The notes beneath the pieces were generated by a model that saw only the letters and a list, made by a program, of their open reading frames with translations, did not search any database and was not told where the DNA came from. Source: an uncultured Muribaculaceae bacterium (GTDB taxonomy: Bacteria; Bacteroidota; Bacteroidia; Bacteroidales; Muribaculaceae). From it: a DNA stretch of 45,307 nt. The stretch's first letter is position 1. Every line of letters begins with the position of its first letter. Shown here in pieces: positions 26,447 to 33,231 of the stretch. Location: NCBI GenBank assembly GCA_910588065.1, contig CAJUPZ010000023.1:1-45307 (forward strand), given 5' to 3'. The translations under genes were made by a program, and so were the position numbers.

Positions 26447-26683
26447 TTATTTCTGCGACAGGTTATTAATCAGATCGAATAAATCTTGTACGGTCTGTGC
26501 CTCTCTCATCTTTTCAACCGGAAGTATCACTCCATATGAGTCGTTGGCCATAGCGAGAGTCATAAGTCCTGTTAAGGAATTCCATTCCGGAATTTCTCTG
26601 AATTTTGTTTCCGGAGTGAGTTGAGTGCTTTCTGGATCATCAAACTGTTGTTTGAAATTCTCCATGAATTCTGTTATTTCCAT
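26447..26683 (-). CDS. Dedicated acyl carrier protein
   Basis: A 78-residue acidic four-helix protein. The phosphopantetheine-attachment serine is in EWNSLTGL (about residue 36), where housekeeping ACPs have DSL. It lies 2 bp after the GNAT gene and 6 bp before KAS III, so the three are made together. It should carry the acyl chain that KAS III extends and the acyltransferase transfers. Confidence 0.9.
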   Translation of the reverse strand: MEITEFMENFKQQFDDPESTQLTPETKFREIPEWNSLTGLMTLAMANDSYGVILPVEKMREAQTVQDLFDLINNLSQK

Positions 26684-26685
26684 TT

Positions 26686-27240
26686 TTATTCGCTAATGTT
26701 TAATAGTTTCAATATCGATTCTTTACCCTTTCTATGGGTTTCAGGCGTGGCCTGAAAGTATATGTTTGTGTCGTCTTCTCCAGTTTTTTGGCTACCTGTC
26801 ATCAGGTGAAACCTTAACACTTTAAGATTCTGTTTTTTTACATCGAAATTGTCCTCTTCCAATCCTAAGACGTCAAACATAATATCCCGGTTGATCAGAG
26901 ATGTCGGGATCGCTTGCTCAATGGGTGTTCCGGGAGCACATAACCAGCTACCTCCGGTGCAGATTTTGCCCTCTATATTGTAGATGCGGTTTAACCCGAA
27001 TGGACAACCATCTTTCGAATAGATGAAATAATATTCTTTACCTTCCGATTCGCGCTTTTTATATTCCCTTATCCATTCACGCTGCTTTGCTTCATCATTA
27101 TCTGTTTGATGCAAAAATTTGGATAGTTCTTTATTTGTCCTTAACGATAGGATAAATGGAGCATCGTCTTCAGTTACGAATCTGACAGATATTCCGTATT
27201 TTTCTTGATGAAAGTCAGGTGGTAAGATATTCACAGGCAT
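26686..27240 (-). CDS. GNAT-fold acyltransferase for the amino sugar
   Basis: A 184-residue GNAT protein. ISVRFVTEDDAPFILSLR (about 17-34) is the usual first strand and helix, and the central ICTGGSWLCAPGTPIEQA (about 92-109) is the acyl-CoA/ACP-binding region. In Bacteroidales capsule loci this type sits between FdtA-like cupins and ACP/KAS III genes. I infer that it N-acylates the 3-amino sugar using the ACP-bound acyl group and not plain acetyl-CoA; the sequence alone does not prove this. Confidence 0.75.
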   Translation of the reverse strand: MPVNILPPDFHQEKYGISVRFVTEDDAPFILSLRTNKELSKFLHQTDNDEAKQREWIREYKKRESEGKEYYFIYSKDGCPFGLNRIYNIEGKICTGGSWLCAPGTPIEQAIPTSLINRDIMFDVLGLEEDNFDVKKQNLKVLRFHLMTGSQKTGEDDTNIYFQATPETHRKGKESILKLLNISE

Positions 27241-27274
27241 CTTTTTGGCTACAATACTGTTCGTGATATGCTAT

Positions 27275-27697
27275 TTATTTTTTGTACACTAAAAACTCCT
27301 CATAATCCCGGATATAGTCCTCTTCGTCATAACCTTCCGAGGCAAGAACCATGCACACCGCGCCTGAAGAGAAGTCTTCAAGCGTACGCCATATTCCGGG
27401 AACGATGTAAAGCCCCTGGTAGGGGCGGTTGAGGGTGAATGTGCGTCTCACTGAGCCGTCATCGAGGGTGACAGTAAAGCTGCCACTGGCTGCTACAATG
27501 AGTTGCGACAGCGCTTTATGGGCATGACCGCCGCGACTTTCGCCGCCGGGCACATCATAGAGATAATACACCCGCTTTACATCAAAAGGCACGGTTTTTC
27601 GGTTCTCAACAACAGAAATGTTTCCCTTCCTCTCGCTGTGATGACGGTCGAGCTCAACAATCGTGCAATCGTACACTGTGCTATCTTTGGCTTGCAT
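27275..27697 (-). CDS. FdtA/QdtA-like sugar 3,4-ketoisomerase, second copy
   Basis: A 140-residue cupin. The start MQAKDS at 27697 is chosen because a longer frame from 27739 would overlap the preceding gene by 59 bp. The ketoisomerase signature GGESRGGHAHKAL keeps both histidines of the HAH motif. It should convert dTDP-4-keto-6-deoxyglucose to the 3-keto form for the aminotransferase. It is a tandem relative of the gene just upstream (27681-28085), sharing YDVPGGE-RGGHA, the Asp-Asp-Gly turn and the Asp-Tyr C-terminus. Confidence 0.85.
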   Translation of the reverse strand: MQAKDSTVYDCTIVELDRHHSERKGNISVVENRKTVPFDVKRVYYLYDVPGGESRGGHAHKALSQLIVAASGSFTVTLDDGSVRRTFTLNRPYQGLYIVPGIWRTLEDFSSGAVCMVLASEGYDEEDYIRDYEEFLVYKK

Positions 27698-28085
27698 GTG
27701 TCTTGAAAAGCTGATAATCAAATATATAGTCCTCTGCATTATACGCCGTGGAGGCCAGAATCATCGCGAGCGAATTGGTAGAGAAATTGTTCATCTCGCG
27801 CCAATAGCCCTTCGGCACATAAAGGCCGTAGTAAGAGCGGTTCAGCGAGTACACTGTCTTGGATTTGCCATCATCGAGAATCACATCGAAGCTACCCGAA
27901 AGCGCCACGATAAACTCTTGATTCTCACGGTATGCGTGGCCGCCACGATGCTCGCCGCCGGGCACATCATAAATCCAATATGTGCGTTTTATTTCAAACG
28001 GTATCTGCTTGAACTGCTCTATGATAGACAGGTTGCCGCGCTTGTCCAGAAACTTCGGCAGCTCGATTATCTGTGGTTTATCCAT
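27681..28085 (-). CDS. FdtA/QdtA-like cupin, first copy (altered HAH motif)
   Basis: A 134-residue cupin and a clear paralogue of the next gene. The signature is VPGGEHRGGHAYRENQ: the second histidine of the HAH pair is Tyr. In characterised FdtA/QdtA enzymes the histidines of this motif take part in catalysis, so this copy may catalyse a different isomerisation, or act as a partner subunit to the second copy. It begins 16 bp after the recombinase-NusG fusion and is the first biosynthetic gene of the leftward operon. Confidence 0.85.
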   Translation of the reverse strand: MDKPQIIELPKFLDKRGNLSIIEQFKQIPFEIKRTYWIYDVPGGEHRGGHAYRENQEFIVALSGSFDVILDDGKSKTVYSLNRSYYGLYVPKGYWREMNNFSTNSLAMILASTAYNAEDYIFDYQLFKTHASQR

Positions 28086-28100
28086 TTCAAAATCGGTTTT

Positions 28101-29573
28101 TTATGCGGTGGGGCGCGGAATCAGCAGACGGCGGTCAACCGGCACACGCCATTCAAGGCCATTGTCGCCGGTGATGATCAGACGGTAAACAGTGGCCGGC
28201 GAACCCTCCTCGCCCGCAGCGCCCTCAACCCGGCCACGGTAGCCGGCAAAGAGATCGCCGACGACTTCAACAACATCATCGGGATGAAGCTCCATTGCGC
28301 CGAGCGGGTAAAGACTCGTGTCCGGAGTGAATATGCCCACAGCCGTCTGGAAAGCATGCATAGCAGAAGTCGAGATAGTTGCCGGAGAGCCATCAGCAGC
28401 GCGGTAGCACCACGCAATGTCGCCGACGCGGGCAAACAGCGGCGCGATAGCCGACGGACGGCAGCGGAAAAAAGCTATGTCCGCAATGACCGGCTGGCTG
28501 CGGTAAACGAGCTTCTTGCCGGTGCGGCGCGCAATCTCCGCGCAGGGATAGTAAAACTGAATCACCCCGGCCTCCGCGCCCAGGCTAAATTCCATCCTGC
28601 TGTCATCAGCGCCGGTACCGGAGGCTGAAGCGCCGTCAAGCCGGGCCGTCACCTCAGCAAATTTCACCCCCGGGCGCAGACGCATGGCGTGCCACCGCGG
28701 CTCAACGGCAAACTGCCCTATGACAGCAGCCTGAGCAGCCGCAACATCCTCAGCAGCAGCACCGTCCTCACCGGGAGAGCACAGCGCAAGCGCATGAGCA
28801 CCCACCGGAGCACCCGTCAGAGCCGCCACAGCAGCAGGGCTCACCCCCGCACTAATGGCCGCAAACGCGCGATAGCTTCGCAGCGTAGAATCAGCCGACC
28901 CGAAAACAGCGATATTGTGGCGCCCCAGAAGCGACGTAACCATCTCATCAACAGCCTGCCGCAGCTGACGCGGAGTCTTGCTTCCCTGCCCCAAAGGCAA
29001 TACATATTTTCTTGACGAGCAGCTCGCCCTGCACGCAATCTCCTGACTGTCAGCGCTCAGAGCCGGAATATCATCCTTGGTCAGCAGCGCGATGCGTTCA
29101 GCACTCAGCCCCGGGTTCAGCATCGCCAGCACCACAAAATCGCGCCCCGCGTCATCGCCGCCGCCCATCACAAGCCCCTGCAGCCTGCTGAAATCAGCCG
29201 CAGTCACCCCGCGGCCATCAAGCCGCGCATCAAGCCCGCGGAGGCGAGCCTTAATATCCGCAAACACAGACGAATCCGCCACTGCTCCACCTTTCACAAG
29301 AGCGCCAAACAGAGCCGATATATTATTAATATAGGTGTAGACAGTCTTTCGCGCAATCCCGCCCACAATCATCATGAAAGCACACCAGTCAGCCAGCAGC
29401 CCCGCCGTCAGCCCGATACCATCGCCGAGACCGGCAACATATCCGCCCAACGCCACAACCGCCCGCTCGTATGCCGCAGCCGTTTGCGCAGGGCGACCCT
29501 TCGCCTCGGCCATCAGCAGCGGCAGAAGCCGCGAAAATCGAATTGTTTGACTGTCAGACTCTTGACCCTTCAC
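28101..29573 (-). CDS. Degenerate tyrosine recombinase fused to a NusG/UpxY-type antiterminator
   Basis: A 490-residue protein, the first gene of the leftward capsule operon, starting at GTG (an in-frame stop lies just upstream). Residues about 10-115 match the SAM-like core-binding domain of tyrosine recombinases (TAAAYERAVVALGGY, then RKTVYTYINNISALFGALV). Residues about 135-268 match the recombinase catalytic domain, but active residues are missing: the GLR arginine is Ser (NPGLSAERI, 153-161), the H-x-x-R box reads RSYR (232-235), the LGH histidine is Ala (LTGA) and no Tyr stands where the nucleophile belongs (ALALCSP, 261-267). Residues 293-490 are NusG-like: an NGN domain from RWHAMRLRPG to about 412 (with FYYPCAE, RRTGKK, VIADIAFFR) and a KOW-type loop VVGDLFAGYRGRV (437-449). 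I infer a DNA-binding, non-cutting recombinase fold that guides antitermination of this operon. The codons are GC-rich. Confidence 0.85.
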   Translation of the reverse strand: MKGQESDSQTIRFSRLLPLLMAEAKGRPAQTAAAYERAVVALGGYVAGLGDGIGLTAGLLADWCAFMMIVGGIARKTVYTYINNISALFGALVKGGAVADSSVFADIKARLRGLDARLDGRGVTAADFSRLQGLVMGGGDDAGRDFVVLAMLNPGLSAERIALLTKDDIPALSADSQEIACRASCSSRKYVLPLGQGSKTPRQLRQAVDEMVTSLLGRHNIAVFGSADSTLRSYRAFAAISAGVSPAAVAALTGAPVGAHALALCSPGEDGAAAEDVAAAQAAVIGQFAVEPRWHAMRLRPGVKFAEVTARLDGASASGTGADDSRMEFSLGAEAGVIQFYYPCAEIARRTGKKLVYRSQPVIADIAFFRCRPSAIAPLFARVGDIAWCYRAADGSPATISTSAMHAFQTAVGIFTPDTSLYPLGAMELHPDDVVEVVGDLFAGYRGRVEGAAGEEGSPATVYRLIITGDNGLEWRVPVDRRLLIPRPTA

Positions 29574-29714
29574 TGACTTTTATTTTACCCATCGCCGGAC
29601 GCAATTCTTCCCGACCCCCTGTCCATATAGCTATCGCCGGGCGGCAGAGGTGTCGAGCGCGTATGTAAAGCTTCTCATTCACGGAAAAAACACCGAAAAA
29701 AAGATGCACTATTA

Positions 29715-29738
29715 TCCAACACTCTTGGTAAGAGATAT
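29715..29738. repeat. Inverted repeat, left arm of the invertible segment
   Basis: 24 bp, matched in reverse complement by 29902-29925 at 22 positions, including an unbroken 16-bp core CTCTTGGTAAGAGATA. Each arm is itself symmetric (CTCTT, 3 nt, AAGAG), the layout of a tyrosine-recombinase core site. Confidence 0.9.
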
Positions 29739-29776
29739 GGATTTCTCACAAAAATAGTTTATTGGTTTGAGATATC

Positions 29777-29807
29777 CAAATATATTATGATTTTAAAGCG
29801 ATAAAAA
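29777..29807 (-). promoter_or_regulatory. Leftward promoter inside the invertible segment
   Basis: On the minus strand: TTTT (29807-29804, three of four bases of TTTG), 19 bp, then TATATTTG (29784-29777), an exact -7 consensus. Transcription would start near 29770, cross the left arm and give a leader of about 200 nt for the recombinase-NusG gene. Confidence 0.75.
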
Positions 29808-29901
29808 GGGGATATTGCATAAAAATTCATGGACGAATGTTTGGCAAGCGGTCATTTTTAGCGTTGTAATTTACTGAGAATGTGAATGGTGGCGCGGATG
29901 G

Positions 29902-29925
29902 GTATCTCTTACCAAGAGAGTTGGA
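29902..29925. repeat. Inverted repeat, right arm of the invertible segment
   Basis: This is the partner of 29715-29738, with two mismatches. It lies 132 bp before the upxY start used here. Confidence 0.9.
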
Positions 29926-29971
29926 CGCAAACGACAAAAAATCCATTGTCAGCGAATGAGGACTAACCTCC

Positions 29972-29995
29972 GGCGCACTCAGCGCCAAACTTTTT
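29972..29995 (+). terminator. Terminator-like hairpin in the rightward leader
   Basis: GGCGC, a 5-nt loop and GCGCC form a 5-bp GC stem, followed after four bases by TTTTT. It stands 63 bp before the upxY ATG and after the right arm of the invertible segment, where a leader terminator relieved by UpxY would be expected. The stem is short, so it may be weak. Confidence 0.45.
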
Positions 29996-30057
29996 CGAAA
30001 ACACCCGTAACTGCTTGCTGCTCACCGACGTGCACCAACTTGCAGGACTCAGACCCT

Positions 30058-30648
30058 ATGCCTCACCCGGCCACCCCCCCCCCCTCCGCAGCCTCAGCAC
30101 CCTCCCCCGGAGACACCGCCGACAGCCAGCCCGTATGGTTCGCCCTACGCGACCTCAAGCGCCCAAACGCACGCACCATGGCTTGGCAGCAGCTCACCGA
30201 CCTCGGATTCACCGTATTCACCCCCCTCAAATGGGTCACAACTACCGTCGGCTCAACCCGCACCCGCCGCCAAACCCCCGTTGTGCCCGACCTCCTCTTC
30301 GTCCGCACAACCCGCACCCTCCTCGACCCCATCATCAACACCACCCCCACCCTCCAATACCGCTTCGCTCGCGGAGCACAGGCAACCCCCATCACAATCC
30401 CATCACCCCAGATGGACACCTTCATATCAGCCGCCGCCTCAGCTCCCGACACTAAATACTACCTCCCCTCCGAGCTCACACCCGCAATGATAGGGCGCAG
30501 CGTACGCATCATCGGCGGACCCCTCGAAGGACGCACCGGCACACTCCTCGCCCTCCGCGGCACCCGAACCCGCCGCCTCCTCATCTCCCTCCCCGGCCTG
30601 CTCACCGCCGCCGTAACAGTCGCCCCCCAATTCATCCAACTCACATGA
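30058..30648 (+). CDS. upxY: UpxY-like transcription antiterminator (NusG family)
   Basis: A 196-residue NusG-type protein, first gene of the rightward operon. The NGN domain starts at VWFALRDLKR (about 24-33); after a conserved Thr-Pro turn (VFTPLKW) comes PVVPDLLFVR. The KOW-like loop RIIGGPLEGRTGTLLAL (about 142-158) is near the end. In Bacteroides, UpxY proteins ride with RNA polymerase and let it read through the leader of their own capsule operon. The start at 30058 (MPHPA) is chosen over 29956 because the leader hairpin lies between the two. A run of 11 C (30074-30084) falls in codons 6-9. The gene is very C-rich, unlike the AT-rich genes after it. The stop overlaps the flippase start. 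Confidence 0.85.
   Translation: MPHPATPPPSAASAPSPGDTADSQPVWFALRDLKRPNARTMAWQQLTDLGFTVFTPLKWVTTTVGSTRTRRQTPVVPDLLFVRTTRTLLDPIINTTPTLQYRFARGAQATPITIPSPQMDTFISAAASAPDTKYYLPSELTPAMIGRSVRIIGGPLEGRTGTLLALRGTRTRRLLISLPGLLTAAVTVAPQFIQLT
30074..30084. repeat. Run of 11 C residues in upxY
   Basis: Eleven consecutive C residues lie 16 bp after the upxY ATG and encode three prolines. Gain or loss of one base by strand slippage would shift the frame before the NGN domain and abolish the protein. Confidence 0.8.
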
Positions 30649-32183
30649 TGGACAAAAACTCACGCACAGCCAAGAGTCTGAAAAACAGTGGAGTTGCAAT
30701 GGCATTCTACATTGTCAACCTTGGCTTGCAGTTTTTCTCCAGAAAAATTTTTCTAAACATACTTGGCACAGAGATTCTTGGTCTGAACTCAACAGCCATG
30801 AACCTCCTCCAATTCCTCAACCTTGCCGAACTTGGAATCAGTTCAGCAGTCGGGTTCACACTATATAAACCGCTTCACGAAAAAGATCACACCACAATCT
30901 GCGAAATTGTAACGCTCCAAGGCCACTTATACAAGCGCATCGCCTGGATGATTATAGGGGGCGCCGCCATATTGATGTGCTTCTTCCCATTGATATTTGC
31001 GAAAATAGAGGTACCGCTATGGTATGCATACGCTTCATTTGGAGTATTGCTTCTAAGTGCGTTACTCGGCTATTTTGTTAACTATAAGCAAATTGTACTC
31101 ACAGCAAACCAACAGGACTACAAAGTCCTCTACAGCTACCGCTCGGTAATGTTGATTAAAGTGGCGGTGCAGATGGCTGCCGTTTACTATCTTCCTAATC
31201 CTTATGTGTGGTGGTTGGTATTTGAAGGCTTGTTTGCAATCATTGGATCATGGTCTCTGGAACTCATGACCCGCAAAACATTCCCCTTCCTTAGAACCAT
31301 TGATAAATCCTTCAAGACACTCCGGAAGCAATACACCGACTTCACCACCAAAATCAAACAGCTGTTTATTCATAAGATTGGACGATTTGTATTAACGCAG
31401 ACCTCTCCGCTCATCATATACGCATTTTCCGATCTAACACTTGTTGCCTATTATGGAAACTACATGATAATATCAAATGGGGTATACGCATTGGTATGGG
31501 CAATATTCAACAGTATGGCTGCAGGCATTGGAAATCTAGTTGCTGAAGGAAATCAATCTAAGACACTATCAGTTTTCTATGAATTGTTCAACTTACGCTT
31601 TATTGTAAATGCAACTATTTGTTTCACTGTACTAGCGGTAACTCCATCTTTTATATCATATTGGATTGGGAAAGAGTATAATTTACCATTTAGCACTTTG
31701 ATTCTAATCATAGTGAATTTATACATATCACTATCTAGGCTAACCGTTGATGAATTCACCGATGCCTATGGTTTATTCCATGACATTTACGCACCCATAG
31801 TTGAATCAGTAATGAACATTGGCCTATCCGTATTATTGGGATATTTTTGGGGATTAAATGGAATATTATTGGGCGTAATTATAAGTCAGATTACGATTAT
31901 TTTAGGATGGAAGCCATTTTTTCTATTCAAACATCATTTCAATGGAAGCTTCTTGGGCTACCACATAAACTACTTAAAACTTTTAATCGGAGGAAGCATA
32001 TCCGCGCTGGTGTGCACAAAACTTATTTTGCCAACTTTTCACAGTAACCACCTATCTATCACATACATCATTCTTTATTCATCAATATCCGGGCTCTCGT
32101 TTGCGATAATACTAACAGTTACATTAACTCTGTTAAGGTGTAATGTTGATAAATTGGTTAACCGCTTCCTAAAATCGAGATAA
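30645..32183 (+). CDS. Oligosaccharide flippase (Wzx, MATE-like)
   Basis: A 512-residue membrane protein with 12 to 14 hydrophobic segments of the polysaccharide-transporter type. The opening SGVAMAFYIVNLGLQFFSRKIFL and GLNSTAMNLLQFLNLAELGIS segments are those of Bacteroidetes Wzx proteins. It is of a different subgroup from the WzxE-type flippase of the leftward operon. It moves the lipid-linked repeat of the rightward glycan to the periplasm. The start (ATGATG at 30645) overlaps the upxY stop codon, so translation is coupled to the antiterminator. Confidence 0.9.
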   Translation: MMDKNSRTAKSLKNSGVAMAFYIVNLGLQFFSRKIFLNILGTEILGLNSTAMNLLQFLNLAELGISSAVGFTLYKPLHEKDHTTICEIVTLQGHLYKRIAWMIIGGAAILMCFFPLIFAKIEVPLWYAYASFGVLLLSALLGYFVNYKQIVLTANQQDYKVLYSYRSVMLIKVAVQMAAVYYLPNPYVWWLVFEGLFAIIGSWSLELMTRKTFPFLRTIDKSFKTLRKQYTDFTTKIKQLFIHKIGRFVLTQTSPLIIYAFSDLTLVAYYGNYMIISNGVYALVWAIFNSMAAGIGNLVAEGNQSKTLSVFYELFNLRFIVNATICFTVLAVTPSFISYWIGKEYNLPFSTLILIIVNLYISLSRLTVDEFTDAYGLFHDIYAPIVESVMNIGLSVLLGYFWGLNGILLGVIISQITIILGWKPFFLFKHHFNGSFLGYHINYLKLLIGGSISALVCTKLILPTFHSNHLSITYIILYSSISGLSFAIILTVTLTLLRCNVDKLVNRFLKSR

Positions 32184-32190
32184 TACAATT

Positions 32191-33231
32191 ATGGTATACT
32201 TGGTAGTAGTTGATTGGCCTAACACAAAGCATAACCATGCAGGTATGAGATATTTAGCTAGTCAGGTTAAAAAGCTCAGCCATAACCATATAAGAATCAT
32301 AGCTATCTCAGCATCATATCTCACTTGTCTTTCTAAATTAAGATTATCAGGCTTATACAAAATCTATATATTTTTGGTAGGACTATATCTTAAGTTAATA
32401 ACCAAGCGTGACGATGTAGTTTTTTTGATGGAGTATCTGTTTCCTGCCATAGAAATGGGTATAATAGCCAAGCTTTTGAAAAATAGGTGCCATGTAATAG
32501 CACTTGCGCATCTTGTACCCAAAATGCTTACAGCACTATATAGAACCGATAAGCTGAAAGAGCAATGCGAAAATATAGAAAGGCTGTATGTGCTTGGTAG
32601 CAGCTTAAAACAATATTTAATAGATAGGGGTGTGAGCTCAAACATAATAAGAACCACGTTTCATTATGTAGATACCGATTTCTACCACCCGGACAATAGC
32701 CATCATGAGAATAAAATCAACGTGATTTCAATAGGGAATATGGATAGAGATTATGAAGCGATAAAACAGATAGCTTCTGGTCTTCCCGACATAAATTTCA
32801 CTATCTGCTGTGGAAAGAAAGACTTATCAACCATATTCCCTGCGACACTTTCAAATGTTAGGTTAATCGGATACCTTACAGAGAGTGAGCTCAGAACCTT
32901 AATGCAGTCGTGTGATGTATCTTTAAACGCGATGAATGATACCATCGGCAGCAATGTTATTACAACCTCTTTGGCATGCGGTCTTGTAGTAATTGCTTCC
33001 GATGTGGGTTCTATTCGGGATTATATTGAGGATGGAAAGAATGGATATCTATTCAGAAATCCGACAGAAGCTATCGAAATTATAAACAATTTGAGTAAGA
33101 ATTGGGAGGAGTGCGAGAATGTGAAATATAATGCACGACTATCCGCAGCTCAAATCAACATAGCAGAATTTGTCAGATGGTTTGATGCAGAAATATCCGA
33201 AATATCACATGGAAAAACTAAGGGAGAATGA
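32191..33231 (+). CDS. Family 4-type glycosyltransferase
   Basis: A 346-residue GT-B protein, AT-rich. VVDWPNTKHNHAGMRYLA opens the acceptor half; the donor half carries GYLTESELRTLMQSCDVSLN and SNVITTSLACGLVVIASDVGSI (about 250-272), the GT4 donor-binding stretch in which the classical E-x7-E is changed. It begins 7 bp after the flippase. Its last 23 bp overlap the start of the next gene. The sugar is unknown. Confidence 0.8.
   Translation: MVYLVVVDWPNTKHNHAGMRYLASQVKKLSHNHIRIIAISASYLTCLSKLRLSGLYKIYIFLVGLYLKLITKRDDVVFLMEYLFPAIEMGIIAKLLKNRCHVIALAHLVPKMLTALYRTDKLKEQCENIERLYVLGSSLKQYLIDRGVSSNIIRTTFHYVDTDFYHPDNSHHENKINVISIGNMDRDYEAIKQIASGLPDINFTICCGKKDLSTIFPATLSNVRLIGYLTESELRTLMQSCDVSLNAMNDTIGSNVITTSLACGLVVIASDVGSIRDYIEDGKNGYLFRNPTEAIEIINNLSKNWEECENVKYNARLSAAQINIAEFVRWFDAEISEISHGKTKGE

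Larger units (their letters stand above)
29715..29925. promoter_or_regulatory. Putative 211-bp invertible promoter segment
   Basis: Two 24-bp inverted repeats enclose 163 bp that hold the only consensus promoter between the two operons. As assembled, the promoter reads left, into the recombinase-NusG gene. Inversion would place TATATTTG at about 29856-29863 on the plus strand, about 195 bp before upxY. Invertible capsule promoters are established in Bacteroides fragilis; there each usually serves one operon, whereas this one lies between two divergent operons. Inversion itself has not been seen here; it is inferred from structure. Confidence 0.8.
29574..30057. other. Divergent control region between the two capsule operons
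   Basis: This gap of 484 bp contains no gene. It holds the putative invertible segment (29715-29925), a leftward promoter inside it, and a terminator-like hairpin (29972-29995) in the rightward leader. No TAnnTTTG element is found outside the segment on either side, so both operons seem to depend on what the segment supplies. A weak rightward TAATTTAC (29867-29874) with TTTG 23 bp upstream lies inside the segment. Confidence 0.7.

Noticed and set aside
28101..29573. The recombinase-NusG fusion as the invertase of the switch
   Set aside because: The catalytic Arg, the first His, the LGH His and the Tyr are all missing, so strand exchange is not expected. An enzyme elsewhere, or the integrase at 80-1327, is more likely.
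29867..29874. TAATTTAC as a second, rightward promoter in the invertible segment
   Set aside because: It misses the last two bases of the consensus and its TTTG is 23 bp away, too far for a good promoter. It could still give weak transcription.
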